In this document: positions 7,633-17,404 of the stretch, one piece after another
Position numbering within the stretch: the stretch's first letter is position 1
Layout: every line of letters begins with the position of its first letter
NCBI GenBank assembly: GCA_027489535.1
Contig: JAIXZO010000015.1
Location: forward strand, 1-64,000
Length of the DNA stretch: 64,000 nucleotides
Direction of reading: 5' to 3'
DNA from: Hyphomicrobiales bacterium
GTDB lineage: Bacteria; Pseudomonadota; Alphaproteobacteria; Rhizobiales; Beijerinckiaceae
The notes under the pieces: model-generated
Seen by the model: the letters and a program-made list of their open reading frames with translations, nothing else
Database searches by the model: none
Told to the model about the DNA's origin: nothing
Position numbers and translations under genes: made by a program

Positions 7633-10200
7633 GTGCTCGCACCCAGCCCCGCCTTTCGCCCCGGTTTCCTCGTCATCCTCCGGCTCGCTCTGCGCAGCCT
7701 GCGCGGCGGTCTTTCCGGCTTTCGCGTCTTCCTCGCCTGCATCGCGCTCGGCGTGGCCGCCATCGTCGGCGTCGGTTCGCTCGCCCTGTCGCTTCGCGAC
7801 GGCTTGGGCGCGCAAGGCCGCCTGATCCTGGGCGGCGACGTTTCGCTCAGCCGCATCCACCGGGCGGCCGAGCCCGCCGAACTCGCCTTCATGCAGGCCC
7901 GCGGCCGCGTCACCAGCGTCGCGACCATGCGGGCGATGTCGCTTGCGCCGAACGGTCGCGCCGGCCTCGTCGAGATCAAGGCGGTGGACGGCGCCTACCC
8001 CACCGTCGGCCAAGTCGAATTCGACCCGCCGGGCATGCCCGCGGACGCGCTCGCCGTGCGCGGCGGCGTGTTCGGGGCCGCGGTCGATCCGGCCCTGTTC
8101 GCAAGGCTGGAAGTCGCGCCGGGCACCCGCATCCGCGTCGGCGAAGCGGAGTTCGAACTCCGGGCCGCATTGAAATCCGAGCCCGACAAGCTCGCCGGCG
8201 GCGTTACCTTCGGCCCGCGGCTGATGATCTCGCAGGAGGCGCTTGCCGCCACCGGCCTGCTCCAGCCCGGCAGCATCGTGCGCTGGACCTATCGCATCAG
8301 CCTGCCCGAAGGCGCGGCTACGGACGAAGACTTGGCGCGTTTCGAGCGTGAAGTGTCGGCCTCGCTCCCGGAAAGCGGGTTCGAGACCCGCTCGCGCGTG
8401 AACGCCGCCCCCGGCTTCACGCGCAATCTGGAGCGGTTCACGCAATTCCTCGTCATCGTCGGTCTGACCGCGCTCGTCGTCGGCGGCGTCGGCGTCGCCA
8501 ATGCGGTGACCGCCTATGTGGATCGCCGGCGCAAGACGCTGGCCGTCTACAAGAGCCTCGGCGCGTCCGGCGGCCGCGTCTTCGCCGTCGCGCTGACCGA
8601 AGTCGGGCTGATCGGGGCTCTGGGCACGCTGATCGGCCTCGTTTTCGGCTCTGCCTTGCCCTTCGTCGCCGCTTGGCTCGCGAAGCCGATCATCCCCCTG
8701 CCGCTCGAGCCGCATCTTCATCCCGCGCAATGGGCGCTCGGCGCGGCCTACGGTCTGATGGCCGTGCTCGCCTTCTCGATGTGGCCGCTCGGCCGCGCGC
8801 ATGACGTGCCGGTTTCAGCCCTGTTCCGCGACGAGGTCGCGCCGTCGCACCGCCGCCCGCGCGCGATCTACATCGTCGGCACCGCTCTGGCGGTGCTGGG
8901 TCTCGCGGGGACCGCGATCCTGTTTTCCTATGATCGCCGCATCGCGATTTCGGCCGTGGTCGGCACGGCGGCGGTCTTCATCCTGCTGCGCGGCGTCGCA
9001 TGGGCTGTGGCCGCCGTCGCCCGGCGTCTGCCGCGTTTCGGCCGCACGGAATTGCGGCTTGCCGTGGCCAACATCCACCGGCCCGGCGCGCTGACCCCGT
9101 CTCTCGTCCTGTCGCTCGGCCTCGGCGTGACGTTGCTCGTCACCATCGCGCTCATCGACGCCAACATCCGCAACCAGCTCTCGCGCTCCCTCCCCGACCG
9201 CGCGCCCACCTTCTTCTTCGTCGACATCGCGGCCGCCGAAGTCGAGTCCTTCGAAACCTTCCTCAAGGAGGCCGCGCCCGGTGCGAAGATCGAGCGTGCG
9301 CCGCTCATGCGCGGCCGCATCCTGCGGCTCAACGACACGCGGTCGGACGAGGTGCAGGCCACGGAACGCACGCAATGGGTGCTGGAAGGCGACCGCGGCA
9401 TCACCCACTCCGCGAAAATTCCGGAGGGCTCCGTGCTGGCCGCCGGCGAGTGGTGGGGTCCCGATTATGCCGGGCCGCCGCTCGTGTCCTTCGATCAGGA
9501 GATCGCCTCGGGCATCGGCCTCAAGCTGGGAGACACCGTCACCGTCAACGTGCTCGGGCGCACGATCACCGCGCGGGTCGCCAATTTCCGCCGCATCGAA
9601 TGGCAGTCCCTGGGCATCAATTTCGTGATGGTGTTCTCGCCGAACACCTTCGCGGGCGCGCCCTTCACCTCCTTGGCCACGATGACGATGCCGAACGGCG
9701 GTTCGCCGGAATCCGAAGCCCGCATCTTGTCTGAATCGGCCAAGCGTTTTCCGTCCGTCACGGCGGTGCGGGTCAAGGACGCGCTGGAGGCGATCAACGA
9801 CGTCGTCTCGAAGCTCGCGGTGGCGATCCGGGCCGCGAGCGGGCTGACGGTCGTCGCGAGCATTCTGGTCTTGGCCGGCGCGCTCGGGGCCGGGCATCGC
9901 GCCCGCATCTACGACGCCGTGATCCTGAAGGCGCTCGGCGCGACGCGCGGGCGGCTGATCCTCGCCTATATTCTCGAATACGGCATCTTGGGCCTGATCA
10001 CCGGCGGGTTCGGACTGATCGCAGGCTTCCTGACGGCACGGGTGGTCGTGACGCAATTGATGAAGTTCGATTTCGTCTGGTTCGCGCCCGCGGCGTTCAC
10101 CGCCGCAGGCGGCGCGGCGGCGGCGACGATCCTGCTGGGCTTGGTCGGCACATGGCGCGTGCTCGGGCAGAAGCCGGCGCGTCACCTGCGGAGCCTGTGA
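7633..10200 (+). CDS. ybbP: FtsX-like ABC permease, YbbP-like
   Basis: An 855-residue inner-membrane protein with two FtsX-type membrane modules, as in YbbP. There is an N-terminal membrane segment (about 30-50), a large periplasmic domain, a central four-helix membrane block (about 265-445) and a second block near the C-terminus (about 730-850), with another periplasmic domain between about 500 and 720. The start is GTG at 7633, four bases after the ybbA stop and without a strong ribosome site, so translation is probably coupled. Duplicated FtsX domains in one chain are typical of YbbP, while LolC/E and MacB have one. Confidence 0.9.
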   Translation: MLAPSPAFRPGFLVILRLALRSLRGGLSGFRVFLACIALGVAAIVGVGSLALSLRDGLGAQGRLILGGDVSLSRIHRAAEPAELAFMQARGRVTSVATMRAMSLAPNGRAGLVEIKAVDGAYPTVGQVEFDPPGMPADALAVRGGVFGAAVDPALFARLEVAPGTRIRVGEAEFELRAALKSEPDKLAGGVTFGPRLMISQEALAATGLLQPGSIVRWTYRISLPEGAATDEDLARFEREVSASLPESGFETRSRVNAAPGFTRNLERFTQFLVIVGLTALVVGGVGVANAVTAYVDRRRKTLAVYKSLGASGGRVFAVALTEVGLIGALGTLIGLVFGSALPFVAAWLAKPIIPLPLEPHLHPAQWALGAAYGLMAVLAFSMWPLGRAHDVPVSALFRDEVAPSHRRPRAIYIVGTALAVLGLAGTAILFSYDRRIAISAVVGTAAVFILLRGVAWAVAAVARRLPRFGRTELRLAVANIHRPGALTPSLVLSLGLGVTLLVTIALIDANIRNQLSRSLPDRAPTFFFVDIAAAEVESFETFLKEAAPGAKIERAPLMRGRILRLNDTRSDEVQATERTQWVLEGDRGITHSAKIPEGSVLAAGEWWGPDYAGPPLVSFDQEIASGIGLKLGDTVTVNVLGRTITARVANFRRIEWQSLGINFVMVFSPNTFAGAPFTSLATMTMPNGGSPESEARILSESAKRFPSVTAVRVKDALEAINDVVSKLAVAIRAASGLTVVASILVLAGALGAGHRARIYDAVILKALGATRGRLILAYILEYGILGLITGGFGLIAGFLTARVVVTQLMKFDFVWFAPAAFTAAGGAAAATILLGLVGTWRVLGQKPARHLRSL

Positions 10201-10202
10201 CG

Positions 10203-10220
10203 GGCGGCTTCCGCCGTTTT
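10203..10220 (+). terminator. Weak intrinsic terminator after ybbP
   Basis: A short hairpin (GGCGG, loop CTT, CCGCC at 10203-10215) followed by GTTTT, immediately after the ybbP stop. The stem is only 5 bp, so this is tentative. Confidence 0.45.
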
Positions 10221-10290
10221 CACACGGATTTTCTGTTATACGCCAAAGCGTTGCCCGTCTGATTCATTCACCTTCGGCGCGGCCGGGGCC

Positions 10291-10319
10291 TTGTATTTTC
10301 GACCGGGGATTCTCATATT
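10291..10319 (+). promoter_or_regulatory. Sigma-70-type promoter of the BI-1 gene
   Basis: TTGTAT at 10291-10296, a 17-base spacer, then CATATT at 10314-10319. The predicted start near 10326 leaves a leader of about 42 bases before the ATG at 10368. The same spacing and -10 form recur before the small RNA at 42.4 kb. Confidence 0.6.
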
Positions 10320-10367
10320 CGTGCGGTAACCGGATCAACCGGCTCACGGGTTCAGGGAAACCGCACC

Positions 10368-11138
10368 ATGTCGAATTACGATCGCAACGCCGCTGCGCCT
10401 TGGGGTTCGGGCGTCGCACGCGTCGGAACGGCCGAGTACGACCAGGGCCTCCGGTCGTACATGCTCGGCATCTACAACCACATGACCCTCGCTCTGGGCA
10501 TGTCCGCGCTGGTCGCTTGGGCGACGTTCATGGCGTCGACCGATCAGGTCGGCGGCCGGATCGTGCTCAACTCGCTCGGACAGGCTCTCTATCTCAGCCC
10601 GCTGAAGTGGCTCATCATGCTGGCCCCGCTGGCCTTCGTGATGGTGCTGTCCTTCCGCATGGAGCGGATGAGCTACGCCGCCGTGCTCGGCACCTTCTGG
10701 GCCTTCGCCACGGTGATGGGCCTTTCGCTGTCGTCGATCTTCATCGTCTTCAAGCTCGGCAGCGTCGTGCAGGTGCTGTTCATCACGGCCGCCGCCTTCG
10801 GCGCGCTGTCGCTGTACGGCTACACCACCAAGCGCAGCCTCTCGGCGATGGGGTCGTTCATGGTGATGGGCCTGTTCGGCCTGATCATCGCGAGCCTGGT
10901 GAACATCTTCCTGCAAAGCTCGATGATGCAGTTCATCATCAGCGCCATCGGCGTCGTCGTGTTCGCGGGCCTCACCGCTTGGGACACGCAGCGCCTGAAG
11001 GAGCAGTACGACTACGTCGCCGGCGACGTCGCCGCGATGGGCAAGGCCTCGGTGATGGGCGCGCTCACGCTGTATCTGGACTTCATCAACATGTTCCAGA
11101 TGCTGCTGTCGCTCTTCGGCCAGCGCAACAACGACTGA
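10368..11138 (+). CDS. Bax inhibitor-1/YccA family membrane protein
   Basis: A 256-residue integral membrane protein of the TMBIM/BI-1 family (YccA, YbhL, BsYetJ). After a polar N-terminus of about 37 residues come seven predicted transmembrane helices; the C-terminal helix region after AWDTQRLKEQYD carries the acidic pair typical of the proposed pH-sensitive calcium leak. In E. coli, YccA modulates FtsH proteolysis; bacterial BI-1 proteins also conduct Ca2+. The gene stands alone between its own promoter (10291-10319) and a strong terminator (11175-11200), so it is a monocistronic unit. Confidence 0.93.
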   Translation: MSNYDRNAAAPWGSGVARVGTAEYDQGLRSYMLGIYNHMTLALGMSALVAWATFMASTDQVGGRIVLNSLGQALYLSPLKWLIMLAPLAFVMVLSFRMERMSYAAVLGTFWAFATVMGLSLSSIFIVFKLGSVVQVLFITAAAFGALSLYGYTTKRSLSAMGSFMVMGLFGLIIASLVNIFLQSSMMQFIISAIGVVVFAGLTAWDTQRLKEQYDYVAGDVAAMGKASVMGALTLYLDFINMFQMLLSLFGQRNND

Positions 11139-11174
11139 CGCGAGACATCGCGCAAGGATTTCGCGAACGGAAAA

Positions 11175-11200
11175 AGCCCCGGGAAACCGGGGCTTTTTTT
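11175..11200 (+). terminator. Rho-independent terminator of the BI-1 gene
   Basis: An 8-bp stem AGCCCCGG / CCGGGGCT with a GAAA tetraloop (11175-11194) followed by six T (to 11200), 36 bases after the BI-1 stop. Textbook form. Confidence 0.92.
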
Positions 11201-11228
11201 GTGCCTTCCGCCGCGCTGCGGACCGGCG

Positions 11229-11612
11229 TTATCCCACCACGAGCCGCAGCGGCTTCTCGAGCACCGCGACCACCCGGTCCAATTCTTGGCCGCGCTTCAG
11301 CACCTGCCCGGCCGCGCCGGTTACGGCGTAAGCGCCCTGTTTACGGGCGAGTTTCGGGTTTTTCTCGATGCGGTAGAGCGGATATTCATGCGCCCGGCGA
11401 AACACCGAGAACACCGCGCGGTCCTTGGTGAAGTCGAGCGCGTAGTCGCGCCACTCCCCGGCCGCGACCATCCGTCCGTAGATTCCGAACAACACGCGAA
11501 GCTCGTGGCGGTCGAAGACGACCTGTTGCGGGACCGGTCCCGGAGCCGCGAGCGGCACGAGCGCCGCCGGGCTCCGCGAATGCGCCCCCGCCGTGTCCTC
11601 CGCATCCAACAT
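11229..11612 (-). CDS. DUF2794 domain-containing protein
   Basis: A 127-residue protein of unknown function from a family confined largely to Alphaproteobacteria. The core (from about residue 28) reads QQVVFDRHELRVLFGIYGR, then WRDYALDFTKDRAVFSVFRR and PLYRIEKNPKL. No signal peptide or membrane helix is seen, so it is probably cytosolic. The ATG at 11612 has GGGAGG 5 bases upstream. It converges on the BI-1 gene, and the strong BI-1 terminator separates the two. No function is proposed. Confidence 0.85.
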   Translation of the reverse strand: MLDAEDTAGAHSRSPAALVPLAAPGPVPQQVVFDRHELRVLFGIYGRMVAAGEWRDYALDFTKDRAVFSVFRRAHEYPLYRIEKNPKLARKQGAYAVTGAAGQVLKRGQELDRVVAVLEKPLRLVVG

Positions 11613-11931
11613 GCCGCCTCCCGTCGCGCCGAACCTGCGTCATCATGACCCCTGACTTCAGGACCGGCAAGCTGCGGCATTCGGTCATCGGCGTTGCGGG
11701 GAAAACGACGCGAATACCATGATTTCGCCTTGGATCGGCCCCGCCGAAGCCGCGGAACGCCAAGATCATGCTTGTCGAGGGCCCGGACCTCTCCGCCCGG
11801 TTCGATCAGCCCCCCAGCCCCCCCGGACGGGGCCGGCCGGGTCCTCGCCGACCGCGAGTTCGCGTCGATTGTTCCCCCCCTGAACGGACCGGCTCGCGCC
11901 GGTCCTTTTTTCTTCGGCCTGCCCGTTTTCG
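11613..11931. other. Gene-free stretch with possible plus-strand small RNA
   Basis: No convincing reading frame occurs in these 319 bases. The right part is unusually C-rich on the plus strand and ends in an intrinsic terminator at 11886-11911. Just before the terminator are two small hairpins, GTTC-CCCCCCT-GAAC (11872-11886 region) and CGCG-AGTT-CGCG. The left part is the upstream region of the DUF2794 gene. A weak TTGCGG box at 11694-11699 could belong to a plus-strand promoter, but no good -10 follows it at 17 bases. Confidence 0.4.
11886..11911 (+). terminator. Orphan Rho-independent terminator
   Basis: GGACCGGC (11886-11893), loop TCGC, GCCGGTCC (11898-11905), then six T. It points rightwards, but no plus-strand gene lies upstream: the nearest gene to the left runs the other way. 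The minus-strand reading has no T tract, so it does not serve the convergent AhpD-like gene. Confidence 0.75.
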
Positions 11932-12543
11932 TCAGCGCGCCTGCGTGTGATACGCGTCGTTGGGGCGCATATCGACGGCCGACGCCATCCGGTTCGACAT
12001 GTTGAAGAACGCCGCCACCGCCGCCACATCCCAAATGTCGCGGTCGGAGAAGCCCGCGCGGCGCAACGCCTCCCGGTCCTCCTCCTCGATCAGATGCGGC
12101 TCCCGCGTCATCTTGGCCGCGAAGCCGAGCATCGCCCGATGCCGGAGCGACAGGTCCGCCGCCCGCCAATTCGTCGCCATGAGCTCCCCGAGCACCGGAT
12201 CGCCCGAGAGCTGCCGCACCGCCGCGCCATGCGCGACGACGCAGTAGAAGCAGCGGTTCTCCGAGGACACCGCGACCGCGATCATTTCGCGCTCGAGCTT
12301 CGACAGCCCCGACGGCGCGAGCATCAGGTCGTTGTAGAATTCCGCGAAAACCCGCAATTTAGCGTCGTCATGGGCATAAGCCGCCAAGACGTTCGGCACG
12401 AAGCCGATCTTTTCCAAGCATTTGTCGAAATAGGCCTGCATCTCCGGCGACAGTTCCGCCCGAGGCAAATCGAGCGCCGTGGGCTTCGCCTTGCCGCTTT
12501 GCGGCCTCGGCTTTTCTCCCGCTTCCTTGCGCGGCGTTTTCAT
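11932..12543 (-). CDS. Peroxidase-related protein, AhpD/CMD family
   Basis: A 203-residue protein of the carboxymuconolactone decarboxylase / AhpD-like superfamily (uncharacterised peroxidase-related group). The active-site motif is CFYCVVAHG (about residue 102), with the CxxC pair and the following His that form the thiol peroxidase/disulfide reductase centre in AhpD. A basic Lys/Pro-rich N-terminus of about 25 residues precedes the domain. The ATG at 12543 has a GAGGAGGA site. It is likely a cytosolic defence enzyme against organic peroxides, but the natural reductant and substrate cannot be inferred. Confidence 0.88.
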   Translation of the reverse strand: MKTPRKEAGEKPRPQSGKAKPTALDLPRAELSPEMQAYFDKCLEKIGFVPNVLAAYAHDDAKLRVFAEFYNDLMLAPSGLSKLEREMIAVAVSSENRCFYCVVAHGAAVRQLSGDPVLGELMATNWRAADLSLRHRAMLGFAAKMTREPHLIEEEDREALRRAGFSDRDIWDVAAVAAFFNMSNRMASAVDMRPNDAYHTQAR

Positions 12544-12667
12544 CGCTTGTCCTCCTCGGTCCCCTCGGCCTAGCGTGGGCCGCGGCGTCTCTTCCCGTCA
12601 ATCGGTCGACGTCTCGGAGCGTCAAGGAAGCCGAAGGGTCGAGGCGTCGAACCGGAGGGGTTCGACG

Positions 12668-15600
12668 ATGCAGGACGGCAACGGCAAGCGTGCGATCATC
12701 GGCGCGGTTCAGGCGCTCCTGGAGGGTCCGGAGCCCGCCGCCGCACTGGCGGAATGCGTCTTCGCGGACGCCAACCCGCATGATCTGGACTGCTACGCCC
12801 CGGCCGCCTTGGCCGAATGCGCCCGCATCGCCGCCCGCCACCTCTCCTGCCCCCGCGAAGGCGGCGCCGACATCCGCCTCGTCGATCTCCGCGCCGAGGT
12901 CGACGGCCGCAGGCGGGAGCTCACCGTTCTTCAGGTCGTCAACGACGACATGCCCTTCCTGCTCGATTCCACGCTGGCGGAGCTGAGCGAGCGCGGACTC
13001 TCCGTCCGCTTCGTCGTCCACCCCGTCCTCGCGGTCGCGCGCGACGCAGCCGGCGGATTGCTCCGCTTCGCCAAGGCGCACGGCCCGCGCGGGTCCGGCG
13101 AGAAGCGCGAAAGCCTCATCCAGATCCATATCGACCGCATGGACGAAGCAGCGGCGCGCGAAGGTCTCGTCGCGGCCCTCGCGGCCGTCTATCGCGACGT
13201 CGCCCGCGCCGTGAACGATTGGCCCGCAATGCGCGAACGCGTCACCGCGGCGATCGAGGCCTACCGCTTCTCGCCGCCGCCGCTTCCCGCCGACGAGATC
13301 GAAGAGGCGCGGGTGCTGCTCTCCTGGTTGGAGGAAGGCAACTTCACCCTGCTCGGCGTGCGCGACTACCGCATTCCCGCCGGGGAGGAGAGCGCCGATC
13401 CGATCGCGGGCAGCGGCCTCGGCATCCTCGCCGATCCCGAGGTGAAGGTGCTCAAGCGCGGCGGCGAGATGGTGACCATCACGCCCGAGATCCGCGCCTT
13501 CCTCGCCGAACCGGTTCCGCTCATCGTCACCAAGGCCAGCGTCCGTTCCCGCGTGCATCGCCGCGCCTATCTCGATTATGTCGGCGTGAAGCTGTTCGAC
13601 GCGGCGGGCGCGCTGTCCGGCGAACTCGTCCTCGTCGGCCTGTTCACCGCCACCGCCTACACCGAAACCGTCGGCGCGATTCCCTTCATCCGCCGCAAGG
13701 TCGCGCGCGTCGTCGCGATGGCGGAATACGATCCGGCGAGCCATTCCGGCCGCGCGCTCCTCAACGTGCTGGAAAACTACCCGCGCGACGAACTCTTCCA
13801 GGTCGACGAGGCCACGCTGCTGCGCTTCGCGCTCGACATCCTCGCCGTCTACGACCGCCCGCGCGTCAAGGCGCTGGCGCGGACGGATCGTTACGGCCGC
13901 TTCGTGTCCATTCTCGTCTTTGTCCCGAAGGACCGCTACGACACCGATACCCGCATCCGCATCGGCAATCTGCTCGCGGCGCTCTACGGCGGTCGCCTCT
14001 CCGCGGCCTATCCGGCCTATCCCGACGGCCCGCTCGCGCGCACGCATTTCATCGTCGGCCGAGACGGCGGCGACGTGCCGGAACTCGCGCCCGCCGCGCT
14101 CGACGAAGCGGTGGCCACCGTCGTGCGCACCTGGGCGGACAATCTGCGCGAGGCGCTCGACGAGCGTCTGGGCGGCGCACGCGGCCGCGCTCTCGCCGCC
14201 CGCTATGCCGACGCCTTCTCCGCCGCCTATCGCGAAGGCTTCTCGCCCGCCAAGGCCATCGCCGACATCGGCGTCATCGAACGGCTCGCCGCCGAGCGTC
14301 CCCGCGCCGTCCGTTTCGACCGGCGCGAAGGCGACGTCGCCCGCGTCAATCTCGAAGTCTTCGCCCGCGGCTTCCCGCTCCCGCTCAGCGTCCGCGTGCC
14401 GCTGCTCGAAAGCATGGGCCTGCGCGTCCTCGACGAGCGCACCCACCGCATCGTACCCGCCGGCGCGAAGGAGGAGGAGCGCGTCTGGCTGCACGACATG
14501 CTGCTCGAGCGCGCCGCCGGGGGCTTCATCGACGTGGATGTCTGCGGCGACCGGTTGGAGACCGCCCTCATGGCCCTGCTCGGCGGGCACGCGGCTCCCG
14601 ACGGCTACAACGCCCTGACGCTCGAAGCGGGCCTCGGCTGGCGGGACGTCCAATTGCTCCGCGCGCTCTCTCGATACCTGCTGCAGATCCGCGTGCCCTT
14701 CAGCCATGACTACATGGCCGCCACGCTGGTGAAGCATCCCGCCCTCGCCGCCAAGACGGTCGCCTTGTTCTACGCCCGCTTCGACCCCCGCGAGGAGGAC
14801 CGGACGGGCCGCGTCGCGGCGCTCGGGGCCGAGATCGAGACGGCGCTCGATGCCGTCGCCAGCCTCGACGAGGACCGCATCCTGCGCCACTTCGTCGACG
14901 TGGTGGAAGCGGCCGAGCGCACCAGCTTCTTTCGCCTCGGCGCAAATGGCCTCCCGACGGAGACCCTCGCGATCAAGATCGCGAGCCGGGCCGTCGAAGG
15001 CATGCCGAGCCCCAAGCCGCTGCACGAAATCTTCGTCTACGGCCGCAAGGTGGAGGGCGTGCATCTGCGCTTCGGCCCCGTCGCCCGCGGCGGCCTGCGC
15101 TGGTCGGACCGCAAGGAGGATTACCGCACGGAGGTGCTGGGTCTCGTCAAAGCCCAGCAGGTGAAGAACGCCGTCATCGTGCCGGTCGGTGCGAAGGGCG
15201 GCTTCATCCCCAAGGAGCTGCCCTCCCCGACCGACCGGCAGGCCTATATGGCCGAAGGCATCGCGGCCTATCGCGAGTTCGTCGGCGCGCTCCTCGACGT
15301 CACGGACGACCTGCGCGGCGGCGAGATCGTGCCGCCGCTCGAGGTGGTGCGGCATGACGGCGACGATCCCTATCTCGTCGTCGCGGCCGACAAGGGCACG
15401 GCCACCTTCTCCGACATCGCCAACGGCTTGGCCGTCGAGCGCGGCTTCTGGCTGGGCGACGCCTTCGCCTCAGGCGGTTCCAACGGCTACGACCACAAGG
15501 GCATGGGCATCACGGCGCGCGGCGCGTGGGAGGCCGTGAAGCGCCATTTCCGCGAAATCGACGTCGACGTGCAGACCGCGCCCGTCACCGTGGCGGGCGT

Positions 15601-17392
15601 CGGCGACATGTCGGGCGACGTGTTCGGCAACGGCATGCTGCTGTCGCCCTCGATCCGCCTCGTGGCCGCCTTCGACCATCGCGACATCTTCATCGACCCG
15701 AACCCGGACCCGACGCTCTCCCTCGCCGAACGCCGGCGTCTCTTCGCCCTGCCCCGATCCTCCTGGGCCGATTACGACGCGACGCTGATTTCGGCCGGCG
15801 GCGGCGTGTGGTCGCGCAACCTCAAATCCATTCCCCTGTCCGCGGAAATCCGCGCGCTGCTGGATCTCGACGCAGAGGATGCGACCCCGCAGGAGATCAT
15901 GACGGCGATTCTCTCCGCCCGGGTCGATCTGCTCTGGTTCGGCGGCATCGGCACCTATATCCGCGCCTCGACGGAGACGGACGCGCAGGCGGGCGACCGC
16001 GCCAATGACGCGATCCGCATCTCCGGCGCGCAGGTGCGCGCCACAGTGATCGGCGAAGGCGCCAATCTCGGCGTCACGCAGCGCGGGCGGATCGAGGCCG
16101 CGTTGCGCGGCATCCGCCTCAACACGGACGCGATCGACAATTCCGCGGGCGTGAACACCTCCGACGTCGAGGTGAACATCAAGATCGCGCTCGCGGTGCC
16201 GACGGCCGACGGCCGGCTCGACGAGGACGCCCGCAAGGCGCTGCTCGCAACCATGACCGACGAGGTGGCCGGCCTCGTCCTCGCCAACAATCGCCGCCAA
16301 ACGCTGGCGCTGTCCCTCGCCGAACGGCGCGGTCGCGAGGCGATGCCGGACCTTCTGCGCTCGCTGCGCGCCTTGGAGGCGGCGGGTCGACTCGACAGAA
16401 GTGTTGAGTTTCTGCCGGACGACGTACAACTGGCCGAGCGGGAAAAGCGTGGCCTCAGCCTGACGCGCCCCGAACTCGCGGTCCTGCTCGCCTATGAGAA
16501 ACTGGCGTTGAAGGACGCGCTCGTGGCGAGCACCGTCCCCGACGACGCCTTCTTCACGCGCGAGATCGAAGCCTATTTCCCCCGCGGGATCGTCGCCCGC
16601 TTCCCCGACGCCGTGCGCTCCCACCGTCTTCGGCGCAACATCGTGGCCACCCGCTTGGCCAATCTGGTGGTGGACCGCGGCGGCATCGGCTTCATCACCG
16701 CCATGGAGAGTTCCACCGGCGTTGATGCGGCGGGAGCCACCGCCTCGCTTGCCGCCGTATGGTCCTTGTTCGGAATGGCCGACCGCTTCAAGGCCGTCGA
16801 CGAACTCGGCAGCATCGTGTCCGGCAGCGACCAGCTCGCTTTTTACGACGTTCTGCGCCGCTTCGTCGGCGCGCGCGCCGCTTGGCTCGCCCGCATGTCC
16901 GGCGCGGGCACGACCGTCGAAGCCGTCATCGCGCGCTTCGCGCCGGCCGTCGCGCAACTGGCCGTCGGCGCGACGACTGACGCTCCGCCGCCCGTTCCCG
17001 GCACGCCGGACGCTGCCGCGCAGTCTTTCGCCGAGCTGAAGACCCTCGCCGACGCGCTCGACGTCACGCTCGTTGCCGAGCGGACGTCCGGCAGCCTGAC
17101 CGAAGCCGCGGAAGCGTTCCGCATCGCGGGGTCGGAGACGGGCCTCGCACGCGTGGCGGAGGCCGGGCAAGCCTTGGTCCCTGCGGACCGTTTCGAGCGC
17201 ATGGCCGCCGAGGGCGCCTTGGCCCGCATCGCGGAGGCCCGTCGCACATTGGCTGCGGCGCGCATCTCGGGCGGGGACGGCGTGCTGACGAGCATGATCG
17301 CGGCCCTCGTGCAGGACGTCGCTTCGGGCCCGATCACGCAGGCGCGGCTCACCGTTTTGGCGGACGCGGTTTCGGTACGGACGACCGTTTGA
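12668..17392 (+). CDS. gdhZ: NAD-specific glutamate dehydrogenase, giant (GdhZ/GDH-180) class
   Basis: A 1,574-residue NAD-dependent glutamate dehydrogenase of the large 180-kDa class, which oxidises glutamate to 2-oxoglutarate and ammonia. An N-terminal regulatory half carrying ACT-like modules (about 1-700) is followed by the catalytic core: RGGLRWSDRKEDYRTE (about 806-821), GAKGGFIPKELPS with the substrate lysine, GGSNGYDHKGMGITARGA, and a Rossmann region around VAGVGDMSGDVFGNG. A helical C-terminal domain completes it. The ATG at 12668 has GGAGGGG 7 bases upstream; the open frame extends further left without family character. In Caulobacter the orthologous GdhZ also links metabolism to FtsZ disassembly. 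It opposes GltBD (46.9-53.1 kb) in glutamate flux. Confidence 0.95.
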   Translation: MQDGNGKRAIIGAVQALLEGPEPAAALAECVFADANPHDLDCYAPAALAECARIAARHLSCPREGGADIRLVDLRAEVDGRRRELTVLQVVNDDMPFLLDSTLAELSERGLSVRFVVHPVLAVARDAAGGLLRFAKAHGPRGSGEKRESLIQIHIDRMDEAAAREGLVAALAAVYRDVARAVNDWPAMRERVTAAIEAYRFSPPPLPADEIEEARVLLSWLEEGNFTLLGVRDYRIPAGEESADPIAGSGLGILADPEVKVLKRGGEMVTITPEIRAFLAEPVPLIVTKASVRSRVHRRAYLDYVGVKLFDAAGALSGELVLVGLFTATAYTETVGAIPFIRRKVARVVAMAEYDPASHSGRALLNVLENYPRDELFQVDEATLLRFALDILAVYDRPRVKALARTDRYGRFVSILVFVPKDRYDTDTRIRIGNLLAALYGGRLSAAYPAYPDGPLARTHFIVGRDGGDVPELAPAALDEAVATVVRTWADNLREALDERLGGARGRALAARYADAFSAAYREGFSPAKAIADIGVIERLAAERPRAVRFDRREGDVARVNLEVFARGFPLPLSVRVPLLESMGLRVLDERTHRIVPAGAKEEERVWLHDMLLERAAGGFIDVDVCGDRLETALMALLGGHAAPDGYNALTLEAGLGWRDVQLLRALSRYLLQIRVPFSHDYMAATLVKHPALAAKTVALFYARFDPREEDRTGRVAALGAEIETALDAVASLDEDRILRHFVDVVEAAERTSFFRLGANGLPTETLAIKIASRAVEGMPSPKPLHEIFVYGRKVEGVHLRFGPVARGGLRWSDRKEDYRTEVLGLVKAQQVKNAVIVPVGAKGGFIPKELPSPTDRQAYMAEGIAAYREFVGALLDVTDDLRGGEIVPPLEVVRHDGDDPYLVVAADKGTATFSDIANGLAVERGFWLGDAFASGGSNGYDHKGMGITARGAWEAVKRHFREIDVDVQTAPVTVAGVGDMSGDVFGNGMLLSPSIRLVAAFDHRDIFIDPNPDPTLSLAERRRLFALPRSSWADYDATLISAGGGVWSRNLKSIPLSAEIRALLDLDAEDATPQEIMTAILSARVDLLWFGGIGTYIRASTETDAQAGDRANDAIRISGAQVRATVIGEGANLGVTQRGRIEAALRGIRLNTDAIDNSAGVNTSDVEVNIKIALAVPTADGRLDEDARKALLATMTDEVAGLVLANNRRQTLALSLAERRGREAMPDLLRSLRALEAAGRLDRSVEFLPDDVQLAEREKRGLSLTRPELAVLLAYEKLALKDALVASTVPDDAFFTREIEAYFPRGIVARFPDAVRSHRLRRNIVATRLANLVVDRGGIGFITAMESSTGVDAAGATASLAAVWSLFGMADRFKAVDELGSIVSGSDQLAFYDVLRRFVGARAAWLARMSGAGTTVEAVIARFAPAVAQLAVGATTDAPPPVPGTPDAAAQSFAELKTLADALDVTLVAERTSGSLTEAAEAFRIAGSETGLARVAEAGQALVPADRFERMAAEGALARIAEARRTLAAARISGGDGVLTSMIAALVQDVASGPITQARLTVLADAVSVRTTV

Positions 17393-17404
17393 AGGCGGTC
17401 GCGG

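Noticed and set aside
12368..15355. Minus-strand open frame of about 995 codons opposite gdhZ
   Set aside because: Same GC-rich shadow effect; it crosses the AhpD-like gene and has no recognisable domain or ribosome site.
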